Source: Gottfriedia endophytica
Lineage (GTDB): Bacteria > Bacillota > Bacilli > Bacillales > Bacillaceae_G
Assembly (NCBI RefSeq): GCF_017814275.1
Contig: NZ_JAGIYQ010000003.1
Coordinates: 1 to 64,000, forward strand
Direction of reading: 5' to 3'
DNA: 64,000 nt
The notes beneath the pieces are model-generated. The model ran no database searches and was not told the origin of the DNA. It saw only the letters and a program-made list of their open reading frames with translations. Made by a program: the position numbers and the translations under genes. Of this stretch, positions 1 through 8,513 are shown one piece after another. How positions within the stretch are numbered: position 1 is the first letter of the stretch; every line of letters starts with the position of its first letter.

Positions 1-50
1 GCTTTAATTTCGAAACTATATTTTTGGAACTTCTGACCTTTTTTCGCCAT
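1..50 (-). pseudogene. IS3-type transposase OrfA, N-terminus only (runs off the window)
   Basis: The minus strand from 50 reads MAKKGQKFQKYSFEIKA and continues past the window edge. This start resembles the first residues of OrfA (helix-turn-helix) proteins of IS3-family elements common in Bacillus. An AAGGGGTG ribosome site lies 7 nt upstream. Only 16 codons are visible, so the gene may be intact outside the window. Family assignment rests on this short stretch and is moderate. Confidence 0.55.
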
Positions 51-57
51 AAGAAAA

Positions 58-116
58 CACCCCTTAAAGTCAATGTTGCCCAACTCTGGGTTTTTCAACA
101 TCTACTTTAAGGGGTG
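58..116 (-). promoter_or_regulatory. Hairpin enclosing the transposase ribosome binding site
   Basis: Positions 58-70 and 104-116 form a perfect 13-bp inverted repeat (CACCCCTTAAAGT / ACTTTAAGGGGTG) with a 33-nt loop. In the minus-strand transcript the second arm contains the AAGGGG ribosome site of the transposase. Transcripts entering from outside would fold and hide it, a known way for insertion sequences to avoid activation by read-through. The function is inferred. Confidence 0.5.
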
Positions 117-143
117 CAATCTACTTTAGATTGCTCTTTTTTT
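116..143 (+). terminator. Rho-independent terminator at the IS end
   Basis: GCAATCTA and TAGATTGC (116-123, 127-134) form an 8-bp stem with a 3-nt loop followed by TCTTTTTTT. It faces right, away from the insertion sequence. Confidence 0.55.
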
Positions 144-167
144 GCGTTTGGAAATAATAGTCTTTTA

Positions 168-299
168 TTAAAAAGTATTTTTTAAACAATTAGAGCAAGT
201 GTTGTGATAACAATCATGTTGTTCTTCGATCGTTGTACCACAGTTAGCGCATTTTTTCTTTGGTAACGATTTTAAAAATTCTGACATCTTCTGAAGCAT
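168..299 (-). CDS. yhfH: YhfH family small zinc-ribbon-like protein
   Basis: A 43-residue protein, MLQKMSEFLKSLPKKKC..., ending in ..CLKNTF. Two CxxC pairs (CANC at residues 17-20, CSNC at 35-38), with C30 between, suggest a small zinc-binding fold. The sequence and length match the YhfH family of Bacillus, whose role is not known. It precedes yhfI and lplJ as in B. subtilis, which supports the call. An AAGGAGT ribosome site lies about 7 nt before the ATG. A second ATG four codons in is possible but less well placed. Confidence 0.85.
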   Translation of the reverse strand: MLQKMSEFLKSLPKKKCANCGTTIEEQHDCYHNTCSNCLKNTF

Positions 300-487
300 T
301 CCAACCACTCCTTCTGGATTACTTACTAACATTGTATTAAAACACGATATGAAGTGTTAATCTGTATTAGTACAATTTTTAGAAAATTAATAATTTATAT
401 TGTCTGAAGTGATATTTAGGAAAGAATAGTCTTAGATAACAAGGGTATGTATATAATCACTGTACTAAGTCACATTTTTCTTATTGT

Positions 488-706
488 TCTTTTTTAAAGA
501 TTGTTTTGCTTTCAGGTTGTGCATTTTAAAAGACAGAAGTTGATTGGAACGGAAGGATGCTCGACTCCTTTGGGAGATGCGGGAAGGCTGAGACCCCGCA
601 GGAGCGTATGCGACGAGGAGGCTCAGCTCACGCCCCTAGGAAAGCGAGCATCCTGGAGTGGAAATTACACATACTAAATATCAACAATGTATACGAAAAT
701 ATCCTT
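488..706 (+). repeat. Family A MITE-like repeat, copy 1
   Basis: It contains the family core: GACAGAAGTTGATTGG, then a CTGAGACCCCGCAGG block, a GACGAGGAGGCTCAGC block, AAGCGAGCATCCTGGAG and a right flank ending ATACGAAAATATCC. The right-hand copy of AATCAAC is degraded here (GGAAATTACAC). It lies between yhfH and yhfI. Nothing else was recognised between 300 and 487. Confidence 0.8.
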
Positions 707-760
707 CTTTTTTAAACTCAATTATTTTAGTTATACTAAAGAAAGATAAGGAGTGAGAAT

Positions 761-1489
761 ATGAAAGTAACAGTCGTAGGTTATTGGGGTGGCTATCCTG
801 AAAAAGGAGGGGCTACATCCTGCTATTTATTTGAAGAAAATGATTTTAAGTTAGTCGTAGATATTGGCTCTGGTGCACTTTCATTACTACCTAACTTTAC
901 GCAATTACAAGAAATAAATAGTGTACTAATCTCCCATTATCATCATGACCATATAGCAGATCTTGGGGTACTACAATATTTCAAATTAATTAATCAAGGA
1001 AATAATGCTTCTTTGTTACCAATCTACGGTCACAACCTTGATCAAGTAGGATTTACAAAATTAACACATCCTAATGCAACGGAAGGGATTGTTTACGATC
1101 CTAGTCAAAAGCTAACTGTTGGACCGTTTAATGTATCATTTTTAAAAACAAATCATCCGGTTGATTGTTTTGCAATGAGAATAGAAACTGCAAGTGCATC
1201 AGTTGTCTATACAGCAGATTCATCATATAAAGAAGAGTTTATTCCGTTTTCACTAGATGCAGATTTATTAATATGTGATTGCAATTTTTATGAACATCAA
1301 GATGGAACAAAAGCGGGGCACATGTCGAGTAAAGAAGTTGCAACAATTGCATCTAATGCGAATGTAAAAGAGTTATTACTATCGCATTTACCTCATTTTG
1401 GGACAATCGATGAATTAGTATTAGAAGCAAAAAAATATTATAATGGTCCTGTACAATTAGCCAAAACAGGGCTAATTTGGAAGAATTAA
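761..1489 (+). CDS. yhfI: MBL-fold metallo-hydrolase YhfI
   Basis: A 242-residue metallo-beta-lactamase-fold protein. The zinc motif HxHxDH is at residues 59-64 (HYHHDH), and later metal ligands are plausible at H152 region (NHPVD), D193 (VYTADSS) and H229 (LSHLPH). The family is related to RNase Z-like hydrolases; the substrate is unknown. Probably cytosolic, with no signal peptide. An AAGGAG ribosome site precedes the ATG. The next gene, lplJ, begins 18 nt after the stop, so they are probably co-transcribed as in the B. subtilis yhfI-lplJ order. Confidence 0.88.
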   Translation: MKVTVVGYWGGYPEKGGATSCYLFEENDFKLVVDIGSGALSLLPNFTQLQEINSVLISHYHHDHIADLGVLQYFKLINQGNNASLLPIYGHNLDQVGFTKLTHPNATEGIVYDPSQKLTVGPFNVSFLKTNHPVDCFAMRIETASASVVYTADSSYKEEFIPFSLDADLLICDCNFYEHQDGTKAGHMSSKEVATIASNANVKELLLSHLPHFGTIDELVLEAKKYYNGPVQLAKTGLIWKN

Positions 1490-1507
1490 AACTGGGGGAA
1501 AATAAGT

Positions 1508-2497
1508 ATGTTATTTCTTGATAATAAGGGTGTTACAGATCCAAGTTTAAATTTAGCAATGGAAGAATATGCTTTAAAAAATCTAGCTTCCGATGAGACA
1601 TATTTTTTATTTTACATAAATCAACCATCTATTATTATTGGAAAAAATCAAAATACTGCTGAAGAAATTAACGCAAAGTATGTACATGATAATGATATAA
1701 AAGTTGTACGTAGACTATCGGGTGGTGGAGCGGTTTATCATGATTTAGGTAATTTAAACTTTAGTTTTATTACGAAGGATGATGGTAATAGCTTTCATAA
1801 TTTCTTGAAATTCACGGAACCAGTTATTGAGGCTTTAAAAGAATTAGGCGTCAATGCGGAGTTAAGTGGACGCAATGATATTTTGGCAGAAGGCCGTAAA
1901 ATTTCAGGGAATGCTCAATTTTCTACAAAAGGAAGAATGTTTAGTCATGGAACATTACTATTTGATAGTAATATTGATGAGGTTGTAAATGCTTTAAATG
2001 TAAAATTAGATAAAATACAATCAAAAGGCATAAAATCAGTTCGTAGTCGTGTTGCGAATATAAAAGAATTTTTAAAAGAAGATTTGACTATTGAAGAATT
2101 TAGACAACTATTGTTACGGTCAATTTTTAAAGAACAAGGTGAGATTCAAATTTATGAATGGACTGAAGAGGATATGAAAGCCATTCATGAACTTGCTGAA
2201 ACAAGATATCGAAATTGGGACTGGAATTATGGAAAGTCTCCAAAATGTAACATCGGGCATAGTAAGCGTTTCTCTATAGGACAAGTTGATATTCGTTTAG
2301 ATGTAAATAAAGGTATAATCGAAACTGTAAAAATTTACGGTGACTTTTTCGGAGTTGGAGAAGTTAGTGATATTGAAAGTCTGATTATTGGTACTCGTTA
2401 TGATCAGCAAGAAATTAAAAATAAACTAAAAGAGATTGATTTAAAATATTATTTCGGAAACATTTCTGAGGATGAATTTTATAGTTTATTCTTTTAA
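1508..2497 (+). CDS. lplJ: Lipoate-protein ligase
   Basis: A 329-residue protein that activates free lipoate with ATP and attaches it to lipoyl domains such as those of the 2-oxoacid dehydrogenases and GcvH. The family motif RRLSGGGAVYHDLGNLNFSF covers the biotin/lipoate ligase active site (about residues 69-88). An accessory C-terminal domain follows, in keeping with full-length LplJ/LplA. A GGGGG ribosome site is present. It sits directly after yhfI with 18 nt between and ends at a clear terminator. Confidence 0.93.
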   Translation: MLFLDNKGVTDPSLNLAMEEYALKNLASDETYFLFYINQPSIIIGKNQNTAEEINAKYVHDNDIKVVRRLSGGGAVYHDLGNLNFSFITKDDGNSFHNFLKFTEPVIEALKELGVNAELSGRNDILAEGRKISGNAQFSTKGRMFSHGTLLFDSNIDEVVNALNVKLDKIQSKGIKSVRSRVANIKEFLKEDLTIEEFRQLLLRSIFKEQGEIQIYEWTEEDMKAIHELAETRYRNWDWNYGKSPKCNIGHSKRFSIGQVDIRLDVNKGIIETVKIYGDFFGVGEVSDIESLIIGTRYDQQEIKNKLKEIDLKYYFGNISEDEFYSLFF

Positions 2498-2506
2498 TAA
2501 CAATGA

Positions 2507-2536
2507 GGTGATGCGTTGATGCATTACCTTTTTTTA
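2507..2536 (+). terminator. Terminator after lplJ
   Basis: GGTGATGC / GCATTACC (2507-2514, 2521-2528) with a 6-nt loop, followed by seven T. Confidence 0.8.
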
Positions 2537-2643
2537 TTGTTATTTTTTGAAGTTATCTTTTATTTTACTAGGTTTTTTAGAAATAAATATTATCAGTCAG
2601 ATAATAGTTTTTAATTTTCAGAAAAATTATCTTTATTCCATGC

Positions 2644-2672
2644 TTGTCAATAAAGTTTTCTGGCAATATAAT
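2644..2672 (+). promoter_or_regulatory. Sigma-A promoter of lcfB
   Basis: TTGTCA (2644-2649) and TATAAT (2667-2672) are 17 nt apart. The start site would be near 2679, about 40 nt before the TTG start codon. Upstream, TATTATC-N5-GATAATA (2588-2606) is a perfect 7-bp palindrome that could be an operator; I cannot match it to a known regulator. Confidence 0.75.
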
Positions 2673-2718
2673 ATATTTAGAATATTTTAAAAAGTATTAA
2701 AATAAAGGAGGTATTACC

Positions 2719-4251
2719 TTGAATTTAGTACAAAAATTATCTGAAACAGCTATGAATCATCCTGAAGATATCGCCGTTTTTTTTGAAGGGCAACAAATTA
2801 CATACAAAACGTTAGATTCTTTAATTACAAGATTTGCTTGTGGTTTATCAAAATTAGGTATTCAAAAAGGTGATAATGTAGCATTAGTAGTTGGGAATTC
2901 CCCGCATTTTATTATTTCATTGTACGGTGCATTGAAAGTGGGGGCCTCGGTCATTCCAATAAATCCTTTATACACTCCAGATGAACTACTATACATTCTT
3001 ACAAATGGGGATGCAAAAGCAGTCATTACATTAGATTTATTACTTCCACTTGTTGAAAAAGCATCTCAAGTCCTAACAAAAGTAGAACACTATATTATTT
3101 GTGAAACGAAGCAGGGTGAGGAGCCAGTTTTATCTGGCGAAAAGTTGAAAACGTTTACAACGATAATTGGCTTAGGAGATACAACTTTTGGGCAGCCAGA
3201 AATACATGAAGATGATATTGCGGTTATTTTGTATACTTCTGGTACGACTGGAAAGCCAAAAGGGGCAATGTTAACTCATAAAAATATGTATTCAAATGCA
3301 ATTGATACTAGCAGATTTTTATCAATATCAAGTAAAGATCGAGTCATTGCAACACTACCAATGTTTCATGTGTTCTGTTTAACAGTTGCACTTAATGCAC
3401 CTTTAATGGCAGGAGGAAGTGTGATTGTTGTTCCAAGATTCAGTCCAAAAGAAATTTTCCATATTACAAAAGAATTAGGAGCAACAGTTTTTGCTGGAGT
3501 ACCTACAATGTATAATTTCATGTATCAATATCCAGATGGACAGCCAGAAGATTTAAAAACGTTCAGAATTTGTATTTCAGGTGGTTCTTCATTACCCGTG
3601 GCTTTACTTGAAAATTTTGAAAGAAAGTTTAATGTTCAAGTCTCAGAAGGCTATGGATTGTCAGAAGCTGCTCCGGTTACATGCTTTAATCCTTTAGACA
3701 AAAGAAAAGCTGGATCAATCGGAAAGAATATAAATAATGTTATTAACAAAGTCGTAAATGAGTTAGGTGAGGAAGTACCTGTTGGTGAAGTTGGCGAGCT
3801 GATTGTAAAAGGTCCTAATGTCATGAAAGGGTATTATAAAATGCCAGAGGATACTGCAAAAACATTACGTGATGGCTGGCTTTATACAGGTGATTTAGCA
3901 AGAATGGATGAAGATGGCTACTTCTTTATTGTTGATCGTAAAAAAGAAATGATACTCGTTGGAGGCTATAATGTCTATCCACGTGAAGTAGAAGAAGTAA
4001 TCTATAATCATTCAGATGTTGTTGAAGTAGCAGTAATTGGAGTACCAGATGAGAACTTAGGAGAAAGTGTAAAGGCGTATGTTGTCTCGAAGAATCCGTC
4101 TCTTTCTGAAGAAGAGTTAATTGAGTACTGTAAAATTCATCTAGCAAAATATAAAGTGCCTTCATCGATTGAATTCATTGAAGAACTTCCAAAAAATTCA
4201 ACTGGAAAAATTTTGCGTAGAGCTTTAAAAGAAGAATTACAGACTAAATGA
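2719..4251 (+). CDS. lcfB: Long-chain fatty-acid-CoA ligase
   Basis: A 510-residue AMP-forming acyl-CoA synthetase, close in length to B. subtilis LcfB (YhfL). The AMP-binding P-loop YTSGTTGKPKG is at about residues 173-183. The motifs EGYGLSEAAP and GWLYTGDLARMDEDGY and the C-terminal lysine region KNSTGKILRR are all present. It activates long-chain fatty acids for beta-oxidation in the cytosol. The start is TTG, set by AAAGGAGG 8 nt upstream. Its neighbours match the B. subtilis yhf locus. It has its own promoter and terminator. Confidence 0.92.
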   Translation: MNLVQKLSETAMNHPEDIAVFFEGQQITYKTLDSLITRFACGLSKLGIQKGDNVALVVGNSPHFIISLYGALKVGASVIPINPLYTPDELLYILTNGDAKAVITLDLLLPLVEKASQVLTKVEHYIICETKQGEEPVLSGEKLKTFTTIIGLGDTTFGQPEIHEDDIAVILYTSGTTGKPKGAMLTHKNMYSNAIDTSRFLSISSKDRVIATLPMFHVFCLTVALNAPLMAGGSVIVVPRFSPKEIFHITKELGATVFAGVPTMYNFMYQYPDGQPEDLKTFRICISGGSSLPVALLENFERKFNVQVSEGYGLSEAAPVTCFNPLDKRKAGSIGKNINNVINKVVNELGEEVPVGEVGELIVKGPNVMKGYYKMPEDTAKTLRDGWLYTGDLARMDEDGYFFIVDRKKEMILVGGYNVYPREVEEVIYNHSDVVEVAVIGVPDENLGESVKAYVVSKNPSLSEEELIEYCKIHLAKYKVPSSIEFIEELPKNSTGKILRRALKEELQTK

Positions 4252-4259
4252 TAGTGGTA

Positions 4260-4298
4260 AGGCATTCCTGAATGATTACATTTTGGGAATGCTTTTTG
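4260..4298 (+). terminator. Terminator after lcfB
   Basis: GGCATTCC (4261-4268) pairs with GGGAATGC (4285-4292), followed by TTTTTG. Confidence 0.75.
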
Positions 4299-4533
4299 TT
4301 ACTTGTTTTTTTGAGTGACATAAGTTACTTTCTGCTTTGGCAAAATAAACTATCGAATCATTTGAAAGAATTATAGAGGTTTCATGCGTACTTAGTACAT
4401 TGGAAATAAACAAATCATTAAGGTTGAGAAACGTTGTATTTTGACACAAAACTTTGAATATTCAGGCCTTATTAATCTGAAATAGAGTATAATCAATAAA
4501 AATGAGGTTCTTTGAACAGAAAGGAATGAAAGA

Positions 4534-4857
4534 ATGAAGAAACTTATTTTCGCTGTAATTACGATAGGAATATTATTTGGTTTAACATGGTTTGTAGCAG
4601 ACTTTATGCATGGTAAAATGATCGAATATGCCTTTATCGTAGGTCTAATTGTCACTTTTAGCATTAAGTTTTTTACAAGTAGTGGAGGATTTTCATCTGA
4701 TAATGCGAGGCTAATTGCTCAATCACAAACAGGAATAAAAGTAAAAGATGAACCTACAGTTCATATTGAAGGTAAATCATTTTCGTTTATAGTGTCACTT
4801 TTATTTACAATTGTATCTTTATTTGTAACTGTAATTTATTATTGGAAAGAATTTTGA
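4534..4857 (+). CDS. Small membrane protein of unknown function
   Basis: A 107-residue protein with three hydrophobic segments: about residues 3-25, 30-48 and 80-102. The polar stretch in between (residues 49-78) includes SSGGFSSDNARLIAQ. The ATG follows AAAGGAATGAAAG. A TATAAT lies at 4488-4493, but no good -35 is visible. I do not recognise the family. It stands alone between two terminators, where B. subtilis has yhfM, but it does not look like YhfM. Confidence 0.65.
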   Translation: MKKLIFAVITIGILFGLTWFVADFMHGKMIEYAFIVGLIVTFSIKFFTSSGGFSSDNARLIAQSQTGIKVKDEPTVHIEGKSFSFIVSLLFTIVSLFVTVIYYWKEF

Positions 4858-4876
4858 ATTAAAATAGTAAAACAAA

Positions 4877-4904
4877 AAAACTCGCTTAGTTATGGCGAGT
4901 TTTA
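4877..4904. terminator. Bidirectional terminator
   Basis: ACTCGC (4880-4885) pairs with GCGAGT (4895-4900), flanked by A and T runs on the two sides. Confidence 0.7.
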
Positions 4905-4932
4905 AATTTGTCCAATTTTAGTAATAATGCCT

Positions 4933-4973
4933 CACATTTCATAATAAGATGAAATATCTTTGTATGAAATGTG
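4933..4973 (+). promoter_or_regulatory. Long hairpin at the start of the next gene
   Basis: CACATTTCATA (4933-4943) pairs perfectly with TATGAAATGTG (4963-4973). Inside it AAGAT / ATCTT pair around a 5-nt loop, with a 2x2 internal mismatch. The stem therefore totals 16 bp and its 3' arm enters the GTGGTGA ribosome site of the 4983 gene. It could hide that site or be a protein operator. The role is inferred. Confidence 0.55.
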
Positions 4974-4982
4974 GTGAATAAA

Positions 4983-5393
4983 ATGAAAAACGATAATATT
5001 TATCAAATTACAGAGGAAATGTTAGCTGATTATTATGATTTAAGCCAACGAAAAAAAGAGATTGAATATCGAATGGAAGAGTTAAAGAAAATTTTTCATG
5101 GATATTTTGATCTTGAAGTTGGACAGAATGCGAATGGCGAAATTGAAATGGAACATTTTAAAGTACAGCGAACGATTAGGAACACTGAAAAATTTGATGA
5201 TGCAGAAACAGTTTATAGACTTGAAGAATTAAAATTAAATGATCTTGTTCAGATCATAAAAAAACCAGATGGAGAAAAAATAAAATCGGCTATTCATCTT
5301 GGGTTTTTAGATGAAAAAGATCTTGAAGGTTGTATAGTAACCAATTCTACTCAAGCCATTTATGTTAAACCATTAAAATCAACTAAATATTGA
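4983..5393 (+). CDS. Hypothetical protein with N-terminal coiled coil
   Basis: A 136-residue soluble protein with no signal peptide or membrane segment. Residues 5-40 are rich in charged heptads (QRKKEIEYRMEELKKIF) and likely form a coiled coil; the rest is mixed alpha/beta. GTG codons at 4971 and 4974 are in frame, but the GTGGTGA there works better as the ribosome site for ATG 4983. I do not recognise the family. The gene is flanked by terminators and preceded by a strong hairpin overlapping its ribosome site. Confidence 0.65.
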   Translation: MKNDNIYQITEEMLADYYDLSQRKKEIEYRMEELKKIFHGYFDLEVGQNANGEIEMEHFKVQRTIRNTEKFDDAETVYRLEELKLNDLVQIIKKPDGEKIKSAIHLGFLDEKDLEGCIVTNSTQAIYVKPLKSTKY

Positions 5394-5413
5394 AATGTTT
5401 GAAGGAAGTTAAA

Positions 5414-5456
5414 CAACAAGAGAAGGATAAAATACTCCTTCTCTTGTTGTTTGTTT
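5414..5456. terminator. Strong terminator, convergent genes
   Basis: A perfect 14-bp stem, CAACAAGAGAAGGA (5414-5427) with its complement (5436-5449), followed by TTTGTTT. It separates the 4983 gene from the SCO1-like gene on the other strand. Confidence 0.85.
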
Positions 5457-5479
5457 CAATTAGTTGTAGTTAAGCTGGT

Positions 5480-5538
5480 TACTTCCGTTTTTCGACTTGT
5501 CTAGTTCCCAAGAGCTAAACAAGGAGCCTCCGCTTTTC
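5480..5538. repeat. Family B repeat fragment
   Basis: GAGCTAAACAAGGAGCCTCC and CGCTTTTC resemble the start of the family B units at 32231 and 32354. Only a short degenerate piece is present. Confidence 0.5.
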
Positions 5539-5542
5539 AATT

Positions 5543-6130
5543 TTATTGTACTGTCTTAAGTATTTGATTTTGCACATCATTAGTTTTGAATCCATTTTCG
5601 CCCATTCCAAAGCGATCAACAACGTTACCTTTTGGGTCTATTAAGTATGTTTGAGTAGTGTGAACAAGCATACCACCACCTGCATCTCGGTACATAAATT
5701 GTAGTTTTTCAGTAATTTTCTTTGTATCTTTTTCAGAGCCCCTTAGTATATGCCATCCATTTGTTTTATGCATTTGAAAGGTTTGGGCATATTTTTGTAA
5801 TTGATTAGTATTATCTCGTTTAGGATCGATCGTCATTGTAATAAATTCAATTTTAGAAGGGAATACTTTTTTTGCTTGTAAATGATCACGAAGTTTTTCC
5901 ATTTTATAAGTTGTAGATGGGCATATATCAGCGCAATTTAAATAGACAAACTCAACCAATCTATACTTTTTGGGTTGCCCGGTTAAGGAAAATGAATGAT
6001 CTTGATCATCGACTAGTGTAATGTTTTTTGGAAAATAGGAAGTATCTTTTTGGTAAAATCCAAAATAATAAACACCTATTCCAATGAGAGAAAAAATACA
6101 TGAAAAAATAATAATGTAAAATTTATTCAT
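5543..6130 (-). CDS. SCO1/SenC family copper-binding thioredoxin-fold protein
   Basis: A 195-residue protein anchored by an N-terminal hydrophobic segment (residues 4-24), with the thioredoxin-like domain outside the membrane. The copper ligands typical of Sco proteins are present: C66-x3-C70 (CADIC followed by P) and H157 (LVHTTQ). The family helps build the CuA centre of cytochrome c oxidase. B. subtilis has YpmQ and a related copy. The ATG follows AAGGGTGG. It stands alone between a convergent terminator and the divergent yhfN. Confidence 0.88.
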   Translation of the reverse strand: MNKFYIIIFSCIFSLIGIGVYYFGFYQKDTSYFPKNITLVDDQDHSFSLTGQPKKYRLVEFVYLNCADICPSTTYKMEKLRDHLQAKKVFPSKIEFITMTIDPKRDNTNQLQKYAQTFQMHKTNGWHILRGSEKDTKKITEKLQFMYRDAGGGMLVHTTQTYLIDPKGNVVDRFGMGENGFKTNDVQNQILKTVQ

Positions 6131-6293
6131 TTTTTACCACCCTTATTAGAACTTTCTGATTATATCATATAAAATTAGAGAAACTGATTATATACTAATG
6201 TGTGTAAATTATTGAACAATGTGTGAACTTAAGGAATAGAATCGTTCTTAAAAATCGGACAAAGTTGAAATGATGTTAATAGGGGGGATTCAT

Positions 6294-7559
6294 TTGATCG
6301 AAGAAAAGATGAAAAAGGTGAACAAATACATACTATATGGTTATTTAATCTATATAGCATTCATTTTATGCTACTTTTATGTGTTCACTAATCCATCAAT
6401 ACCAGTAACGTTAAAAGGGACTGTTATGGACCCATCTACATTTATGAATAAGAAACAGCTAGAAATTAGTACAACATATAGTACGATAAAAAATGTGATT
6501 TACTTTATTAGTCTTCCATTTGACTGGTTTGTTTTTTTGTGGATTATCAGTAGTGGATTTGCGAAAAGAACAGGTGAACGGTTAGAGAAATTAACAAAGT
6601 TTCGTTCTATCCAAATACTACTATTCTTTTTCTTTGTCTCAATCAGTACATATCTTGTAACGTATCCAGTTGATGTCATTCGATTTTTCCTATCGAAGCA
6701 TTATCATATAAATACTCAAACCTTTCCAAGTTGGATGAAAGATCAAGTGATCGACTTTTGGGTTAATTTTATCATTATGTATTTGGTCGTATATGTGGTG
6801 TTATGGTTAATGAAGAAGAGACCTAAAAGATGGTGGTTTACGGTTTGGTTGTTAAGTATCCCATTTACAGTTTTTTTAACATTTATTCAGCCGGTTGTAA
6901 TTGATCCACTGTACAATCAGTTTTATCCATTAAAGGACAAAGCACTTGAAAAGGAAATTATGACATTGGCTCATAAAGCAAATATTCCAGCGAAGCGAGT
7001 GTATGAAGTGGATATGTCGACAAAGACAACGACCTATAATGCGTATGTTACGGGAATTGGAAATAATGCTCGTATTGTTTTATGGGATACAACAATAAAT
7101 GGTCTAAAGGATGATGAAATCTTGTTCATCATGGCTCACGAGATGTCTCACTATATTAAGAAGGATATCTATACATCAATGTTTGGTGGAATTGCTGGAA
7201 GTTTAATTGGATTATATTTAATTGATTGGTTAATAAGAAGGGTATATAAAAATCGAAATGCTTATGAAAAAGTTACAATGGTTCATTTGACATTATTTTT
7301 ATTGTTTAGTTCATTGCTTAGCTTTGCAGCGACTCCGATCGAAAACGCTATTTCACGCCATGCTGAAAAAGTTGCTGACTTATATGCTGTTAAACTTACA
7401 AAAGACCCTGAAGCTGGAGTAACAGCTTTTCAAAAATTAACAGAAAATAGTTTAACTCAGGTGAATCCACCTGGATTAGTTAAGTTCTTTCGATACGACC
7501 ATCCTACTATGTTAGAGCGTATAACTTATATTGAAAATGCTGTACCACAGAAGAAGTAG
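6294..7559 (+). CDS. yhfN: M48 family (Ste24-like) membrane zinc protease YhfN
   Basis: A 421-residue membrane protein from a TTG at 6294, chosen because AGGGGGG lies 6 nt before it. The ATG at 6270 has no ribosome site. Hydrophobic segments near the N-terminus and around the active site match CAAX protease 1 / Ste24 topology. The zinc motif HEMSH is at residues 282-286, and the downstream ENAISRHAEKVAD supplies the third ligand. The sequence is close to B. subtilis YhfN (426 aa) and the neighbourhood agrees. It probably handles membrane protein quality control; the substrate is unknown. Confidence 0.9.
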   Translation: MIEEKMKKVNKYILYGYLIYIAFILCYFYVFTNPSIPVTLKGTVMDPSTFMNKKQLEISTTYSTIKNVIYFISLPFDWFVFLWIISSGFAKRTGERLEKLTKFRSIQILLFFFFVSISTYLVTYPVDVIRFFLSKHYHINTQTFPSWMKDQVIDFWVNFIIMYLVVYVVLWLMKKRPKRWWFTVWLLSIPFTVFLTFIQPVVIDPLYNQFYPLKDKALEKEIMTLAHKANIPAKRVYEVDMSTKTTTYNAYVTGIGNNARIVLWDTTINGLKDDEILFIMAHEMSHYIKKDIYTSMFGGIAGSLIGLYLIDWLIRRVYKNRNAYEKVTMVHLTLFLLFSSLLSFAATPIENAISRHAEKVADLYAVKLTKDPEAGVTAFQKLTENSLTQVNPPGLVKFFRYDHPTMLERITYIENAVPQKK

Positions 7560-7592
7560 TTAGGAATAAATATGTAAGCATATATAGAAGAA

Positions 7593-7624
7593 TAGAACCC
7601 CACCTGACAAAGGTTGGGGTTCTA
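7593..7624. terminator. Bidirectional terminator between yhfN and pstA
   Basis: TAGAACCCCA (7593-7602) pairs with TGGGGTTCTA (7615-7624), extended inside by CCT/AGG. It ends both convergent units. Confidence 0.75.
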
Positions 7625-7636
7625 CTTATGAGAAGA

Positions 7637-8512
7637 CTATTTACGTTTAATCATAAACGGTAAACGGATGATTAGCGATAAAAGTAGTACAATAACTACT
7701 AACAAAGCTGCTGCCTGATCAGCGATTTTAGTTGCATCCGGTACTACAGCTGCAGATAAAACATACCATAATTGAACTGGCAAGGTTGCACCAGGAGCGG
7801 TTAAAGAAAAGTCCCACATTTTGTCTGAAGCACTAGTACCACCGGCTAATAAAATAATGGCAGATTCACCTAATGCACGACAAGCTGCTAATGAAATACC
7901 TGTAAAAATTCCTTTTAATGCTGCAGGGATAATGACTGTAATGATACAAGTTGCCTTAGAAGCACCAAGAGCGTAAGATGCTTCACGAAATGAAGAGGGA
8001 ACACTACGTAATGATTCCTCTGTAACTCTTGTAAGAACAGGTAAATTTAAGAATGATAATGTTACAGCAGCACCAATTACTGTTAATCCAATATTGAAAA
8101 CTTGTACAAATAATACATAACCAAATAATCCAAAAAGTATAGAAGGGACAGAGGCTAAAGCTTCTACACAAGTACTAATCCATTCGGTTAATTTATTTTT
8201 TTTAGCATATTCAGCTAAGTAGATCCCAGCACCAAGTCCAATTGGAATCGAAATTAGTAGTGATAGTAATAAGATATAAAAACTATTAAGTAAGAAAGGT
8301 CCAACACCACCACCAGCTAACATTTCATCCGGTAAACCAACTAAGAAGTGCCAATTAATTGTAAATAATCCATTTTTGACGATTCTACCTAATAATGCTA
8401 GTACTAATGCTAAAACCGAAAATGTAAAAACAGTAATCAAGGATTTATATAATTTATTTAAACGATTATTCCGTTTAATCGATGAATTCAAGTTTAATGG
8501 AGTATGCTTCAC
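7637..8512 (-). CDS. pstA: Phosphate ABC transporter permease PstA
   Basis: A 291-residue inner-membrane permease with about six transmembrane segments. The coupling-loop motif TEESLRSVPSSFREASYALGASKA (quoted in part: REASYALGASK) is the conserved EAA region for contact with the ATPase PstB. The start is GTG 8512, set by AAAGGAGT 8 nt upstream inside the end of pstC. The longer frame from 8554 has no ribosome site. It is the last gene of the operon; the expected pstB and phoU do not follow, and a terminator and the convergent yhfN come next. Confidence 0.93.
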   Translation of the reverse strand: MKHTPLNLNSSIKRNNRLNKLYKSLITVFTFSVLALVLALLGRIVKNGLFTINWHFLVGLPDEMLAGGGVGPFLLNSFYILLLSLLISIPIGLGAGIYLAEYAKKNKLTEWISTCVEALASVPSILFGLFGYVLFVQVFNIGLTVIGAAVTLSFLNLPVLTRVTEESLRSVPSSFREASYALGASKATCIITVIIPAALKGIFTGISLAACRALGESAIILLAGGTSASDKMWDFSLTAPGATLPVQLWYVLSAAVVPDATKIADQAAALLVVIVLLLSLIIRLPFMIKRK

Positions 8513-8513
8513 G

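Noticed and set aside
4441-4493. Sigma-A promoter TTGACA...TATAAT before the 4534 gene
   Set aside because: The two hexamers are 41 nt apart, far too much for one promoter.
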